Shown: positions 1 to 10,900 of the stretch, piece after piece
How the letters are laid out: each line of letters starts with the position of its first letter
Position numbering within the stretch: position 1 is the stretch's first letter
From: Takakia lepidozioides
Taxonomy: Eukaryota; Streptophyta; Takakiopsida; Takakiales; Takakiaceae
Length of the DNA: 29,000 nucleotides
Direction: 5' to 3'
NCBI GenBank assembly: GCA_030704615.1
Contig: JAKLZA010000290.1
Location: forward strand, 1-29,000
Notes under the pieces: model-generated
Told to the model about the DNA's origin: nothing
Database searches by the model: none
What the model saw: the letters and a program-made list of their open reading frames with translations, nothing else
Translations under genes and position numbers: made by a program

Positions 1-125
1 GGAGGGGATTGGATGGACTCTTGAGGCAATGCGTCACTCCAGAGGAGGTTCCCCAGATTATAGAGTCAGCTCATGACAGCGTGTGCGGAGGACACTTTGC
101 AGGGCAACTCATGGTGCAAAAGGGG
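1..125 (+). pseudogene. Ty3/gypsy integrase zinc-binding (HHCC) domain fragment
   Basis: The third forward frame (from base 3) reads an integrase N-terminal zinc-domain segment, including the stretch SAHDSVCGGHFAGQ, which has the H-x(n)-GGHF layout of retroviral-type integrase H2C2 domains. The frame holds until about base 121 and then runs into the G-rich tip of the adjacent inverted repeat. No HHCC cysteine pair or catalytic core follows, so this is a broken piece. It differs clearly from the equivalent region of the retroelement at 16678-29000, so it belongs to another gypsy family. It marks the left border of the large unit that follows. Confidence 0.7.
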
Positions 126-236
126 GGTTTACTATTTCATGAGCAGAAACCATGAGCCATGAGCCATGAGCCGCATGAGCCGCATGAGCGGTGAGCCGAA
201 GTCTAAGATACGCGGATTTCATGAGCGGACTCCTCC
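122..236 (+). repeat. Left terminal inverted repeat with CATGAGC units
   Basis: It starts with six G residues, then TTTACTATTTCATGAGC, then about five more CATGAGC or near copies to about 189, and another TTTCATGAGCGG at about 218-229. It is the inverted counterpart of 15301-15366. Tandem 7-bp units at a transposon end usually serve as transposase-binding sites; that role is inferred here. Confidence 0.7.
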
Positions 237-976
237 AAATTTGGAAATGCGGCAGATTAAACAAGTATTAAAATAATAGTTTTTTATTTGACCTTGCAGC
301 CGTTTTTTGGACGTTCCAGATCATGTAATGCGGCGAAGATATGTCGTCAGTAACAAGTCCGCTCATGGTTTTATAGATCCGCTCATGGAAATAAGTGACC
401 GTGCAACGGGAAATCCAGTATACCACTGCAAAAGGACGTCGCATACTGGCCTGTATAGAGTATTCCGCGGTTTTACATGCCTTAACATTGGAATGAAGCT
501 GACCCTTTTGCCGCGATTGAACCAATGGAGTCTGCACCAATACAGTCTGCAGTACTTCACAATTCTGTCTTCTTCGGGTATTCGGCGGGAAAGGTTTGCA
601 ACTGAACTGGGAAATAGGGTGCCGCATTAGGGTTCGCACGTGCGAAATTTCGGAGCGGTTTGGTGTTGGCGAAGGCCGCCTCTGGGGGTACCTACGACGA
701 TACTTGGAAATTCGGCGCCGCATTTCCTTGTCGGAGGTCGAATGAGGAGAGCAAGTTTTCGGAAAGCAGAAAAACATGAACCCTCCAACATACAAAAATA
801 CATGCACGTGGAAACAAGTGAACGATATAGTAATATCTTAGTTCGATCAAAACAGGTTACTGGTAGGCAAGACATATGTCGGACCTTTCTGTGGCCAGAG
901 TCTGAGGTACTGGCAGCAGTACAGTTCTACTCCGAAAAGGATGGGCGTACCATTGTATGTGGACCGCAAGCCAAGC
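237..976. other. Left subterminal non-coding region
   Basis: No convincing gene is seen. It contains an isolated half palindrome (TTTGGAAATGCGG near 240-252), two inverted GCTCATGG motifs at about 361-368 and 381-388 that match the complement of the terminal-repeat unit, and a palindrome at about 703-727 with a GGCGCC centre. The short open frames here have no recognisable features. The 3' end of the transposase gene abuts on its right. Confidence 0.5.
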
Positions 977-3900
977 TCACTGGTCCCCTGGATCCATATT
1001 CAGAAGAGTGTGAACCTCCTGGGGGCTCAACCCTGGTGCATGTATGAAGTGATGAGTTGTGGAATTACAACGGAGTCTCTTTAGGTACACGTAGTACAAA
1101 TGCTTGCAAGGGCAGTATGATGCCCCTTGTTCGCCATGATCTGGAAGTCGGTGCAATTGCAGGTGGGTAATTCTGAAATGGTGATGGTGTACACCTCATT
1201 GCGAACAGCTGAGCCCGCCGTGGCCATCTGATACACACGCCCGAATCCTGGTGGGGGCACTTCTGTCGAGCTCTGGATTGTACAGTTCATCCGAAGTTTT
1301 CCCCCTTCACTTTGAGGGAGTCGCCGCCTCTTCGGTTTCCCCAACGGTGTGTAGATGCTTAGAGCTGTCGTGTCCCATTGTTCTTGCTCTCACAGGGGTC
1401 GGTGGTGGAGGCTGTGGAAGCGGAAATGGTTGTCTGGGGACGTCAGTGCGCTGCACCATCCGAAATCCTGCGGCGGTAAGGGCGTCGGCCTCAACCTGAC
1501 TCAGATCGCAGCCTGGTTCCACCGGCCACACCGGGGGAGCCTCTGGCATTGTTTGTATGCCGTACTTGGGCTTTCCATACACGCAAGTCATAATGTCGTG
1601 CCTGCAGAACCAGAACTGGGTGGTTGTCGCCTCCGCAAACTTTGCATGGACAAATCTTCCTGTAAAAGTAGGAGCAGGGACAGCCCCATCTGGATTCCTC
1701 CTTATCATCTCTAAACAACGTTGCCGTGTATCCACACGAATTGCGGAACACCTTCCTCGAAACGACGGCTTTGTGCGAGCAATTCTCCACTGTTGTGATG
1801 CAGACACAGTCGTCTCCACAATGGCTTGGCCATACTGCATAACAGCGGGCGGAATGTGGGGCAAGGGAGCGGTGGGAATTTGTTGCACGAAATCCCCGGT
1901 TGAAGGCGACGGCGATCTGGAATTTCTTGGGCTTCCACTGCTGGAAGACACATTGTGCGGCAACATGACGGGACCTCGAGGTGCTGTCCGAATGTTCCTG
2001 TCGGATCTCCAGGAATCCTCTTCGCACCCGGGTTCCTCTTCAATCCTCCGCCTGACAGGGCGAGTCCGGACGTCCCCCTCTAGGTGTTCACCTCTGCGGT
2101 GCAGAGGCGTCCCTTTGATCTTCTCTCGCAATGCTGTCGCCCATTTCACTGGATTCTTGGACCTCGAAGCTGTTCGTACCAACAATTCCTCCCTGTCCGG
2201 CCCAAAGCCCCATTGTTTGCCGCTCAGGAACTTGTAGTACGTGGCTTGCTGCATGATTGCTCTGTCGATGTCCTCCGTTGTGGCCGTCACTACGTCCACC
2301 AGATGTGCGGCAGAAGACGCTCGCCAGGAGGAGTGGACCGATTCTGCCATATTCGTGTTCGGCATGTCCGTGTCGGAATCCAAGCACCGCTCCTAGAAGG
2401 ACACAAACAATGGTGAGGGACCAATCGAAATGTCCGTAACAGAAAGACAAATGAACGAAATGACAGCAGCCTACCTCCCGCATGTACTGTCCGAACTGTC
2501 GATACCGAAAATGCCACCACCCCAACCAGCTGTGCAATGCTCCCAGATTGGTTGTCTCCACTGCACCTGACGTGTTCCACCAAGCCTCGATGATAGCAAA
2601 CTTAACCTCCGCGTCATCAAATGTGGGTGCATCCTTCCACGCCGTACAAAGGACACGGTGTTCAGCCTGGAATGAGCTAGCAACAAATTTGGTAGTGTAG
2701 TGGATAGACTCTGCATCCAATGGAATCCACAGGATCTCTCTTTCCCCTCCCATTGGAACATTGGGGTCCTCACCGTACACACGCCGCACCGCTGCCCAGT
2801 TGGCCTGAGCGTTGTCTGCCATGAATCCCCTGAAATTGGGCTCTGGCAATCCCGCCCTTGCCATCTGCTTTTATGCCCTCCCACAGATGCATCTCGGACT
2901 GTGTGTCCTCCCCTTTCATCTCGCAGATTGCAATCGTCATGAGCCTCTTGGAGTGATAGTCATAAACATGCGCACCCATAGTCACCCACTGATGGTTTGT
3001 AATTCGCTTGATGTGATCAAACATCACCCAAGCATTCGACAAGTTTCCAGTTGTCATGCGAGTGACCAAGTCGACTCCACTCCCAGGCCCACACGTCGAC
3101 ATTTTGAAAATGTAACAACGATCGGATTCGCTGCCTTGCCCTGGAAACCTGCTACCTTGGATGTAGTCATATCCAGTCATTCGTTTCACCTCCAGGATTG
3201 AGTACATGTCCGACCCCCTGCCGAACTCCTGCTTGCAAGATACGATGTGATTCCGCACATTCGGACTACAAACGTGCGAGACGGACTCCAAGAGGTCACG
3301 CATCTCGTCTTCGGTCAAGGGCTCTCGGTCGGAACCATCTTCAGACATGATTTTGCCAAGAGCAATCTTGTGGGCTGCCTTCAGCTGAATCTGCTTTGGT
3401 CTGGCTCCGGGGCTCAATTTCACCTCCTCTTTTATGATGTCGTGTGCTTCCTGCACAGCCTCACGCATGTTGCCTCTCGCCAAGGGGTGGCAGTGGACCC
3501 CAACGTGTATGCAAGCTCTAGTCAAGTCCGGGAGCAAATGGATTACGTAATATTGCTTGGCTCTGCACATGGACATGCACGTCGGTGGTTCTTTGCAATG
3601 TGCACACTTGAAAGAACCCGCAGGAGCTTGGCTGGAGACAATGAATGGATGATGCGTTGTGCCAGTCCAATCCGTCTCGTTTCTCCGCCCTCCTTTGGAG
3701 AGAAAGTGGAAGCAGGTGGGATTGAGGCACCTCAGCTTCCCCGCACAGAGGACATATCGTACACGAACACCATCAGCAATTTTCGTGCTACTGGTCTTCG
3801 TCACACACCAGGGGTGTCCGTCATGCTTTCGATCCATGTCTGTTAACATCCCGGAGGCTTTCTTTGACGAAGAAACAGGTGGAAACTCGAAGATGACATT

Positions 3901-4560
3901 GCCATCGACTTCGGGAGGCAGAAAAGTTACCTTTGACTGGGAATTTTGGCATAGTCGAGCAGCCAGCTCGGAGCGAGAACCATCGAGGTGATGTTGTCGT
4001 AGGAGCTGCACAATGGACCGGGTTGGAGTTATGCTCGAGGGCACATGCGTAGCACCTACAGAGACGTCCATGCCGGATTTGAACGACCGTGTGGAGGACA
4101 TGGGTACCTCAATGCAATCATCTTCCTCGTCGGAAATGTCGAATACGTCCACACGAGAAGCTATGGAGGGTCTTGACGGTCCAGGTCGGGAATGATTATC
4201 GTTGCATACCTCTCTGTTGGCAGTGGCCGCCTCTCGGTTTCCGGACTCCTTTGTGGATGGTGTGGGCAGCGACTGATTCGGAAAGGGAATGGGCATTCCC
4301 ACAGCTCGGTACAGGATGGTGTCTGACGGGGGAACGTGCCATTCGATTCCGCAACCTCCGTCGTTACCTAGCACGACAATGGTCTCGTCAACCTGTCCAG
4401 GAACATCCTTCCTTTCTTCTTCCAAATAAACTGTGCCCGGTTTGAGCTTGAATTTGGAACAAAGGTAAGTTTCAGTCACTCTGCAAAGTCCTCCCTCGTT
4501 TGGGATCCAGGCTCTCCCAAGTTGCGGAGGACAAACTATAGCGTAGGAATTCGGAGCCAT
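977..4560 (-). CDS. MULE-like DDE transposase with N-terminal Cys cluster and SWIM zinc finger (frameshifted)
   Basis: The ATG at 4560 opens a disordered acidic region, followed by a Cys/His cluster (CAHCKEPPTC near 3570-3606, with a second group containing CLNPTC upstream). The catalytic region shows HVYDYHSKRLMTIAICEM (about 2925-2978), then GFMADNAQANW (about 2793-2825, candidate second Asp), then CGFHW (about 2712-2727, the C-x-x-H signature of Mutator-like transposases) and NMAESVHSSW (about 2320-2350, candidate Glu). An 82-bp intron at 2393-2474 (GTAGGC...TAG) joins the last two parts in frame. The C-terminus is a SWIM finger: CNC at about 1142-1165 and CPCKH at about 1100-1114, in different frames. 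At least four frame changes interrupt the gene (around 2870, 2740, 2700 and 1120; another change or intron near 1330), so it is a pseudogene or has indel errors. MULE assignment is by motif, and a related lineage-specific superfamily is possible. Confidence 0.65.
2393..2474 (-). other. 82-bp intron in transposase gene
   Basis: On the minus strand the exon ends ATGCGGGAG, then GTAGGC begins the intron, and CTTCTAG ends it before GAGCGGTGC. Removing it keeps the reading frame across the QYMRE / ERCLD junction. It holds no copy of the palindrome. Confidence 0.65.
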
Positions 4561-4959
4561 CGAACACCGCACGGAGTTGGCAAGTGCGAGGTTCAGTATA
4601 GCGACAGACCAAGGCTCACAGGCACCATGCTGCGGAGTCCATCGACGATTGGAAGTCGCACATTGAAGTGGAAAGTATTGTTTCAAGCTACATGCATGAA
4701 GGTGGGAGGTTTGATTCCATAGCCAGTGAGTATGACAATGATGGCCGATTCGGCGACGAAATAACATCTCCTGACAGTTTCTCCTGAGGGTGGATCCAGC
4801 AGTATTCTCGGTGCAGACAGGAACGTTCTGACAAGTGCCAGGACTGCTGGTTAAAACGGTCAGACACCAAGTTGTGCTCATCAAGACTGGCCGCAATTGT
4901 GTTGTTTCGGAACAATGCAACCCATTGAGGTTCCAGATTTCCCGTCCCCTTTCGATTGC

Positions 4960-6545
4960 TGGTGGACGGAAATACGGCGCCGCATTTCCGTATTGCATCT
5001 TGGTCATGCAAGAGCGACGGAAATGCGGCACCGAGTTTCCGTCCGGGGGAAACCTTTATACTCTCCAGAACGGAAATGCGGTAACGCATTTCCATCCAGC
5101 AAGCACGGTATGTGAAGGTGGAACGGAAATGCGGTAATTTCCGTTCTGATTGAGATTTATGAACAACGGGAACAGAAATGCGGCACCGCATTTCCGTCCG
5201 AGTCGCACTTTTCGACATTCCAGAACGGAAAGCGGCGCCGCATTTCCATTTTGTATCTGATGCATGGAGCTGAGGGATAGAAATGCTGCAGCACATTTCC
5301 GTCCTTAAAAGACATTCATACTCTCAGAACGGAAATGCGGTACCGCATTTTCATTCAACAAGCACGGTATGTGAAGGTGGAACGGAAATGCGGTACCGCA
5401 TTTCCGTTCTGATTGAGATTTATGAACAACGGGAACAGAAATGCGGCACCGCATTTCCGTCCGAGTCGCACTTTTCGACATTCCAGAACGGAAATGCGGC
5501 GCCGCATTTCCATTTTGTATCTGATGCATGGAGCCGAGTGCGATTCCGACAGCTTCATACAGCGCAATTCCGACCGCTTGAGACATTCATACTATCCAGA
5601 ACGGAAATGCGGCACGCATTTCCGTTCTGACTGAAAATCGTGAACCATCTGAACTGAAAATGCGGCTATTTCCATCCGAGTCGCACCCCCAACATTCCAG
5701 AACGGAAATGCGGTACCGCATTTCCGTTCTGACTGAAAATCGTGAACCATCGGAACTGAAATGCGGCATTTCCATCCGAGTCGCACCTCCCAACATTCCA
5801 GAACGGAATGTATTAGATTCAAAAGGGAAATGCGGCACCGCATTTCCGTTCTGATGAAATATCCTGAAATCGGAACTGAAATGCGGTACCGCATTTCCGT
5901 CGGAGTCGCACCTTCCGACATTCCAAAACGGAAATGCGGCGCCGCATTTCCGTTTTGTATGTGAGGCATGGAGCTGTGGAACGAAAATGCGGCACGGCAT
6001 TTCCGCCAGCGTCAGACGTTAATACTCGAACGGAAATGCGGTACCGCATTTCCATTCTGACTGAAAATCGTGCGCAACTGACGGGCACCCATTTCCAGTC
6101 GCACCTTCCGACATTCTAGAACGGAAATGCGGCGCCGCATTTCCGTTTTGTATATTGGGCCTGGAGCTGCTACGAAAATGTGTTGCCGCATTTCCATCCA
6201 TGTGAGACCTTCAAACTTTCCAGACCGGAAATGCGGCACCGCATTTCTGTCCAGGTGAGACCTCTATACTTTCCCGAACGGAAATGTGGCACGGCATTTC
6301 CATTCATCAACTAACGTATGTGAAGTGGGAACGGAAATGCGGCCGCAAAATTTCATTGTTGTGCCTCATTCCCGTCAATTTTTTGCGGCGCCATGAATCT
6401 GGAGCTGTGGGACGGAAATGCGGCACCGTATTTCCGTTCAACAACTAAGGTATGTGAAGGTGGAACGGAAAATTTTTTCTTCCAACAAGTACGGATGTGT
6501 AGCTTCGTGATGGTACTTAACGGAAATGCGGCGCCGCATTCGCAT
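4960..6545. repeat. 53-bp-period palindromic satellite
   Basis: About 28 copies of the palindrome GGAAATGCGG-YR-CCGCATTTCC lie here, most extended outward to AACGGAAATG / CATTTCCGTT. Hand-located centres include 4978.5, 5029.5, 5082.5, 5184.5, 5236.5, 5288.5, 5341.5, 5394.5, 5447.5 and 5500.5, so the step is 52-53 bp and in one run exactly 53. Further right the centres near 5887.5, 5940.5, 5993.5, 6185, 6237.5, 6290.5 and 6342.5 keep the step. The centre dinucleotide is nearly always pyrimidine-purine (TA, CG, CA, TG). Spacers between palindromes vary more than the arms and form higher-order units. The array lies between the transposase and methyltransferase-like genes, which point away from it. 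Short open frames across it are by-products of the repeat. Confidence 0.9.
5098..5534. repeat. Higher-order unit of ~260 bp within the palindromic satellite
   Basis: The stretch 5098-5270 is repeated nearly identically at 5358-5534: CAAGCACGGTATGTGAAGG, then a palindrome, GATTGAGATTTATGAACAAC, a palindrome, GAGTCGCACTTTTCGACATT, a palindrome and TTTTGTATCTGATGCATGG. The offset is about 260 bp, close to five 53-bp monomers minus small deletions. A shorter two-monomer unit is repeated at about 5623-5710 and 5730-5815. This is the signature of satellite expansion by unequal exchange. Confidence 0.75.
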
Positions 6546-6982
6546 TTTCGCTCCAACTCATCAGACGCTGGGACGGAAATGCCTTGAAATGTGAACACGT
6601 GGAGCAACGGAATTGCTGCACATGTCGGCACTCTATCTGACTGAAGGGGCATGAGGCGGCGCGGCCTGACCGTTGGATAATGATGTTTGTTTTTCGGACG
6701 GCAGGCGTACCCTCAACGATTCGAATTCGTAATGACGCAAACTCCACGAGGAGACACTTTCGTCCAACCCTTTCGAACCCAAGTGGTGCATCACCGCCGT
6801 TCATCTACTTTTGTCGTGTCTCCTCAGTCACCCCTCTCGCGCCCTTTCCATCTGCACTCTTTGCCCTTTTTTCCCTCTCTCTGTTCTTCTTATGCTCGAA
6901 CCTGAGAGGGGGGAGTTCGTGCACCAGACAGGAGACCTCGTCGCAAGCTCCGGAAATTATACTTCGGACGTAGGCCAATGCC
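6546..6982 (+). promoter_or_regulatory. Putative upstream/5' UTR region of the ParB-methyltransferase-like gene
   Basis: This gap between the satellite and the first acidic exon contains a long pyrimidine-rich tract (about 6827-6890, CTTTGCCCTTTTTTCCCTCT and similar), typical of plant 5' leaders. No clear TATA box was found. The first ATG after the tract is at 6892, but its frame is not that of the acidic exon at 6983, so the true start is uncertain. Confidence 0.35.
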
Positions 6983-7931
6983 GAAGGGGAGGAAGCAGAT
7001 GCGTCTACACAGGAGGAGATTGCCATCTCCGAGCAGCCCACTCAGGCAACCCAGCCACCAGTGAGAGCTCCATGATCGGGCTGCGCGCAGCTGATCGAGC
7101 ACCGAACCCCCCATTTTGCTTCTGTAATTCTTAGACTGAATGCTAGGAGACTTGAATGCAGAACATGTTTGCATGCCTAACAGGAAAGGTGGACGTGCTG
7201 GAGGGATCGCAGGAATCCGAAGAGCCGCAGGAAGAGTCCGAGGAGCTAGCTGCAGCACGTACACCCACCCGATCCCCGAGCGCGGGTATTCCTGCCGGGC
7301 TAGCCCTCTGCGATTCAAAGACGCGTCTTCGAAGGGCAAGTTCAAAGTCCCAGAGATCGACTCGCGTTCTTCGGTCATGGAGAATCGCCAGCAGGGGTCG
7401 GGCCCCTGGATGCCAGCAGGTCGGGCCTTCTCCAGCAAAGTCGAAGAAGAAGCAGCCCGTCCCTCTACTGCTTCTGAACCGGCTCAGGCCGATTCACCCC
7501 CCCCAACGCGAATGAAGCAGCAGGGTAGAAGACAGATTCAATTGCAGCAGACACCTTCACCTGCAAGGATGAGGAAGCAGAAGGCAATCAGGGCGACGGG
7601 CGAACAATCTCCCGCAAAACCGCTTCCACGAGCTGAAGCTCAGTTCCTGGAGGATTTCCCGCCTGCAGATGTTGGGGCCGACTCTGCTGCAGCGAAGGCA
7701 ATGGGATCGACCGTTGATCTCGATTTGGTACCGGAGGAGGGTGCTGCCGCTCAACTTTCGCAGCAAGACCTCACCACCGATGAGCAAGCAGGCCCGGAGG
7801 AGGCCTCTGCAATGGCAGAATTGCCCGCACAGGCCCAGAGTGCAGCTCCAGTTGAGGATGCTCCAGCTGCTCAGCCACTACCGGCACCTACAGACATGTC
7901 TCCGGAGGATTTCAAAAAGTGCAGCGGATAA
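6983..7931 (+). CDS. Acidic, disordered N-terminal exons of the methyltransferase-like gene
   Basis: Segment 6983-7060 reads an acidic peptide (EGEEADASTQEEIAISEQPT) ending at a GTGAGA donor at 7061. The next acidic segment begins near 7190 (GSQESEEPQEESEELAAART), and from about 7380 a Gln/Pro/Ala-rich frame continues to 7931. No domain is recognisable; composition suggests a flexible tail. Frames change within the segment, so exon borders are approximate. Confidence 0.4.
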
Positions 7932-10900
7932 AATGTTGGAGGAGACACACAGTAGCATTGGCAGAGTTCTGGGCAGCAGGGTATTCCAGCGGACTCTTCG
8001 AATCCCACTCTGTCGCATGGTCTCCCTTCCCATCGTCAGGCAGGGCAGCCCTTCCCGGAGATGTGGATAAGCTCAAGTTCGCATTTCGAGAAGGGTACCG
8101 TCTGGGATCGGCAGCGTTTTACGTTTCCATTGAGAATGAGGGACGGCGAAACTCGTGGACCCACTGCCGATGAATTGTCAACGTGGGATACCCACTGGCA
8201 CACTCGCAACCACGAATTCGAGGCGACGCTGAAGGGTGATCCCGACTTCGGCCATATGTCGGGTAAAATGTTCTTTGTGTGGGACGGGAATCACCGACTT
8301 CTCGCCTGGTGGGAGTACACATCAAGCAGAACCATGCCAAGCACATTGGCTGGCATTACATGGTGGAGTGTGTCATCCTCAAGGTGAAGGCGGCAGACTC
8401 CTCCCTGCTCAAGAATGCCATGGCGGACCTCAACTCGTAAGATACTCATACCCTCCCTAGCACGTTCGAAATGCGGTGCCGCATTTCGGTTTCCATTCTG
8501 GTTTGTTTCCGTGCTTCGTGTACTGAACTGGAGAGTGTGCCTTGCAGGGTCACTGAGAATGCGTACGTGCATACCACACATGGCACATATGCTGTACAGG
8601 GTGAGGAAAACTGGTCTCACTGATCCGCAGATGTTTGCGGAATGCTGGAGCCCGAGCTCATTCAGAAAGCCGTTGCAAAAAACCAGACGGACATGGTATC
8701 GTCTCACTATGGATGGAATGGTGGAGGTGATATACGAAGTAAGTCGTCCTCCAATTTCCCTCTGCTCATCCTTCCCCAATTTTTCAGTAATGTTTCCACA
8801 TGAATCGAATGTAACGCTTCTGCATGTTTTTGTTGGCAGTCAAACATCAAGCTGGATTTGGCCCATGCCAAACGCTTCTTCATGGAAAGTGAGGGGCAGG
8901 TCAAAACGTTGCAGTCATTGACTGAGCACTTGAAGGAAGCCGGTGTCAAGTCCAGAACCAAATACAAGTCAAAGCTTGTGAAGCTGGTGGCAATTGCAGA
9001 TCCGGCACTTGGAAAGGACTTCATCCCCGAGATTGCAAAACACTATTCTCGGGCCATGCAGCCGACCATGCAATTGGAGAAACTGCATCACCTCTCAACG
9101 GCATGTGGAGGCGAAAGAGAAGGTGAGGTTTCAATGCACTGAAGTTCCTTCCTAGCAATAGCCACTCTCTTCCAGCTCCTGACATTGGATCGGAAATGGC
9201 AGACACGGTGGCTGTCGATCTGGAATGCATCGAGAGCATAAGGACAATGTGGGTCTTTCCACTGGAAGTTCCGACCCTGCAGTGGATGTGTGGCTCAACC
9301 GTATGACTTGGTGGTTCCAGGTAATTCAAGGTACTTCCCCAGATTTGCTTTTCTGATGAATTCCCTGAACTACGTGACAATGCATTTGGGAAATGGTAAT
9401 GTCGAATGCGAGGAGCAAGTCGTAATGCACACAAATTCGTTCGGCTTGTACGTCAAATGGGATGGAACACAGACATTGGAAGACTACGTGACACGTTTCA
9501 GATGTGCGTACAAGGACAACCTTTTCGCCAGAGAGCTACAGACAGCAAGAAGGAGCGTGGAGTTTACACATCAGGAGGGGGAGCGGGGAAAGCTGCAATG
9601 CGAATTGTTTACAGGTGAGCACAGCTGCCCTTGTATGCGAAGCCTGGTTACGAGGTTTGTCTCTCGGAAATGCGGGCACCGCATTCGCATTTTATGTTTT
9701 CGGTGGCACTCTGCCAGTAGGTTGGTCTCAACTTTTGCTCACGCATGCTGACTGCCTTGCAGGTATATGAAATACGTGCTCCTTCAGACAGGGGCCCTGG
9801 CTCAAGAGCCCCCCGTTCTTCATGGCTTGGACCGTGGCGGGCCCAAGCTGTGTCTACACACCCGAGATGCAGAAACAATGGCATCCCGCGCATCTCGTTG
9901 GATGCCCGTGGTACCTGGACATGTCTGGCGGTATTGTTGACGAGTCTGAGAAAGATCTGCACGCCTTGGCAGAAGAGAAGAGAAAGGAAAGACGTGTCCC
10001 TGCTGGGCCAAAGTCGGCAAAGGAATCTGCTGCTCTGGAAGAATCCAGAAAGGCAGCTGAGATGGCACAAAAGACGGTGGATGCAGCTGTGCAGGCCCAA
10101 CAGAAGGGGTCGAAGAAGAGGACTCGCCAGCAAGGAGCAGCTGTTGTGACACCCGCCAAAACGAAGAAGCAGAAACAGCCTGTTCAGGAAAGGGTGAGGA
10201 AGAGGACTCCGATGGAGACTTTGCAACCAGCCCACCCCCCCAAACGCAGGCTGCCTCCCCTGTGCCCACCGTTGTCACGAGAGGCACGAGAACTGGCTCG
10301 GCAAAGAAGGCACTCTTCAACCCCCCAGGGGGGCACCCTTTCGAGCCGGTGGAAATGAAGAGGCCGAAAGTGGCTCCCGAAACAGTAGTCCAGTGTGTAA
10401 ATGAGAGTTTCTTGGCGGCTTTGGATGGACGGGCAGCCAAGTTGGCATACATGAAGACCATGGAGGGTCTGAAGGGCAGAGCACTGAAGAAGGCGACTGC
10501 CGAAGAGCCTTCCGACACCCCAGGATTTCAGAATATGGTCTCGTTCTTTGAGAGGGTGTGTGCAGACAAGGATTGTAGGAGGGGCGGAAATGCCACCGAG
10601 TGGTCTTGCGATATGATCATCTTGGATATTCCGGACGGAGAGCCTGTGGAAGGACTGCAAGCTTTGCCATCTTGGAACAGGTACTCGGAGGACTTTTGGA
10701 AGAAAGGATTCGGGCTTGCCCGCATGGTGTTGGACGACAGAGGCTGTGTGGTTGTCCTGGCGAGCAGAGGAAAAAACACTCAGACAGGAATTGCGAAGTG
10801 GACCCGCAAGAGCGCCGTCCCGATTCTGAAAAAGAAGTGGACGTGCATCAACACACTGGGCCTTCGGTCGGAAGGGAAGAAGGTGATTACGACACTGGCA

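Noticed and set aside
1307-2383. Separate gene of 358 codons on the minus strand
   Set aside because: It joins in frame to the upstream transposase exon through an 82-bp intron and carries the expected Glu motif, so it is part of that gene.
5056-6239. Many short ORFs in both strands across the array with peptides such as NAAPHF and MRRRIS
   Set aside because: They are translations of the palindrome itself in different frames and appear on both strands wherever it occurs.
4960-6545. Palindrome array as a CRISPR array
   Set aside because: Spacers are related to each other and form higher-order repeats, repeats are imperfect, there are no cas genes, and the genome is eukaryotic.
8258-8310. ParB-like box as evidence for a bacterial plasmid or contamination
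   Set aside because: The gene has GT-AG introns and is embedded among plant-type retroelements with poly(A) signals nearby.
9820-10518. Long minus-strand ORF opposite the methyltransferase linker
   Set aside because: Ser/Leu/Pro-rich complement of a Lys/Glu/Ala-rich linker; the plus strand has the splice sites and domain motifs.
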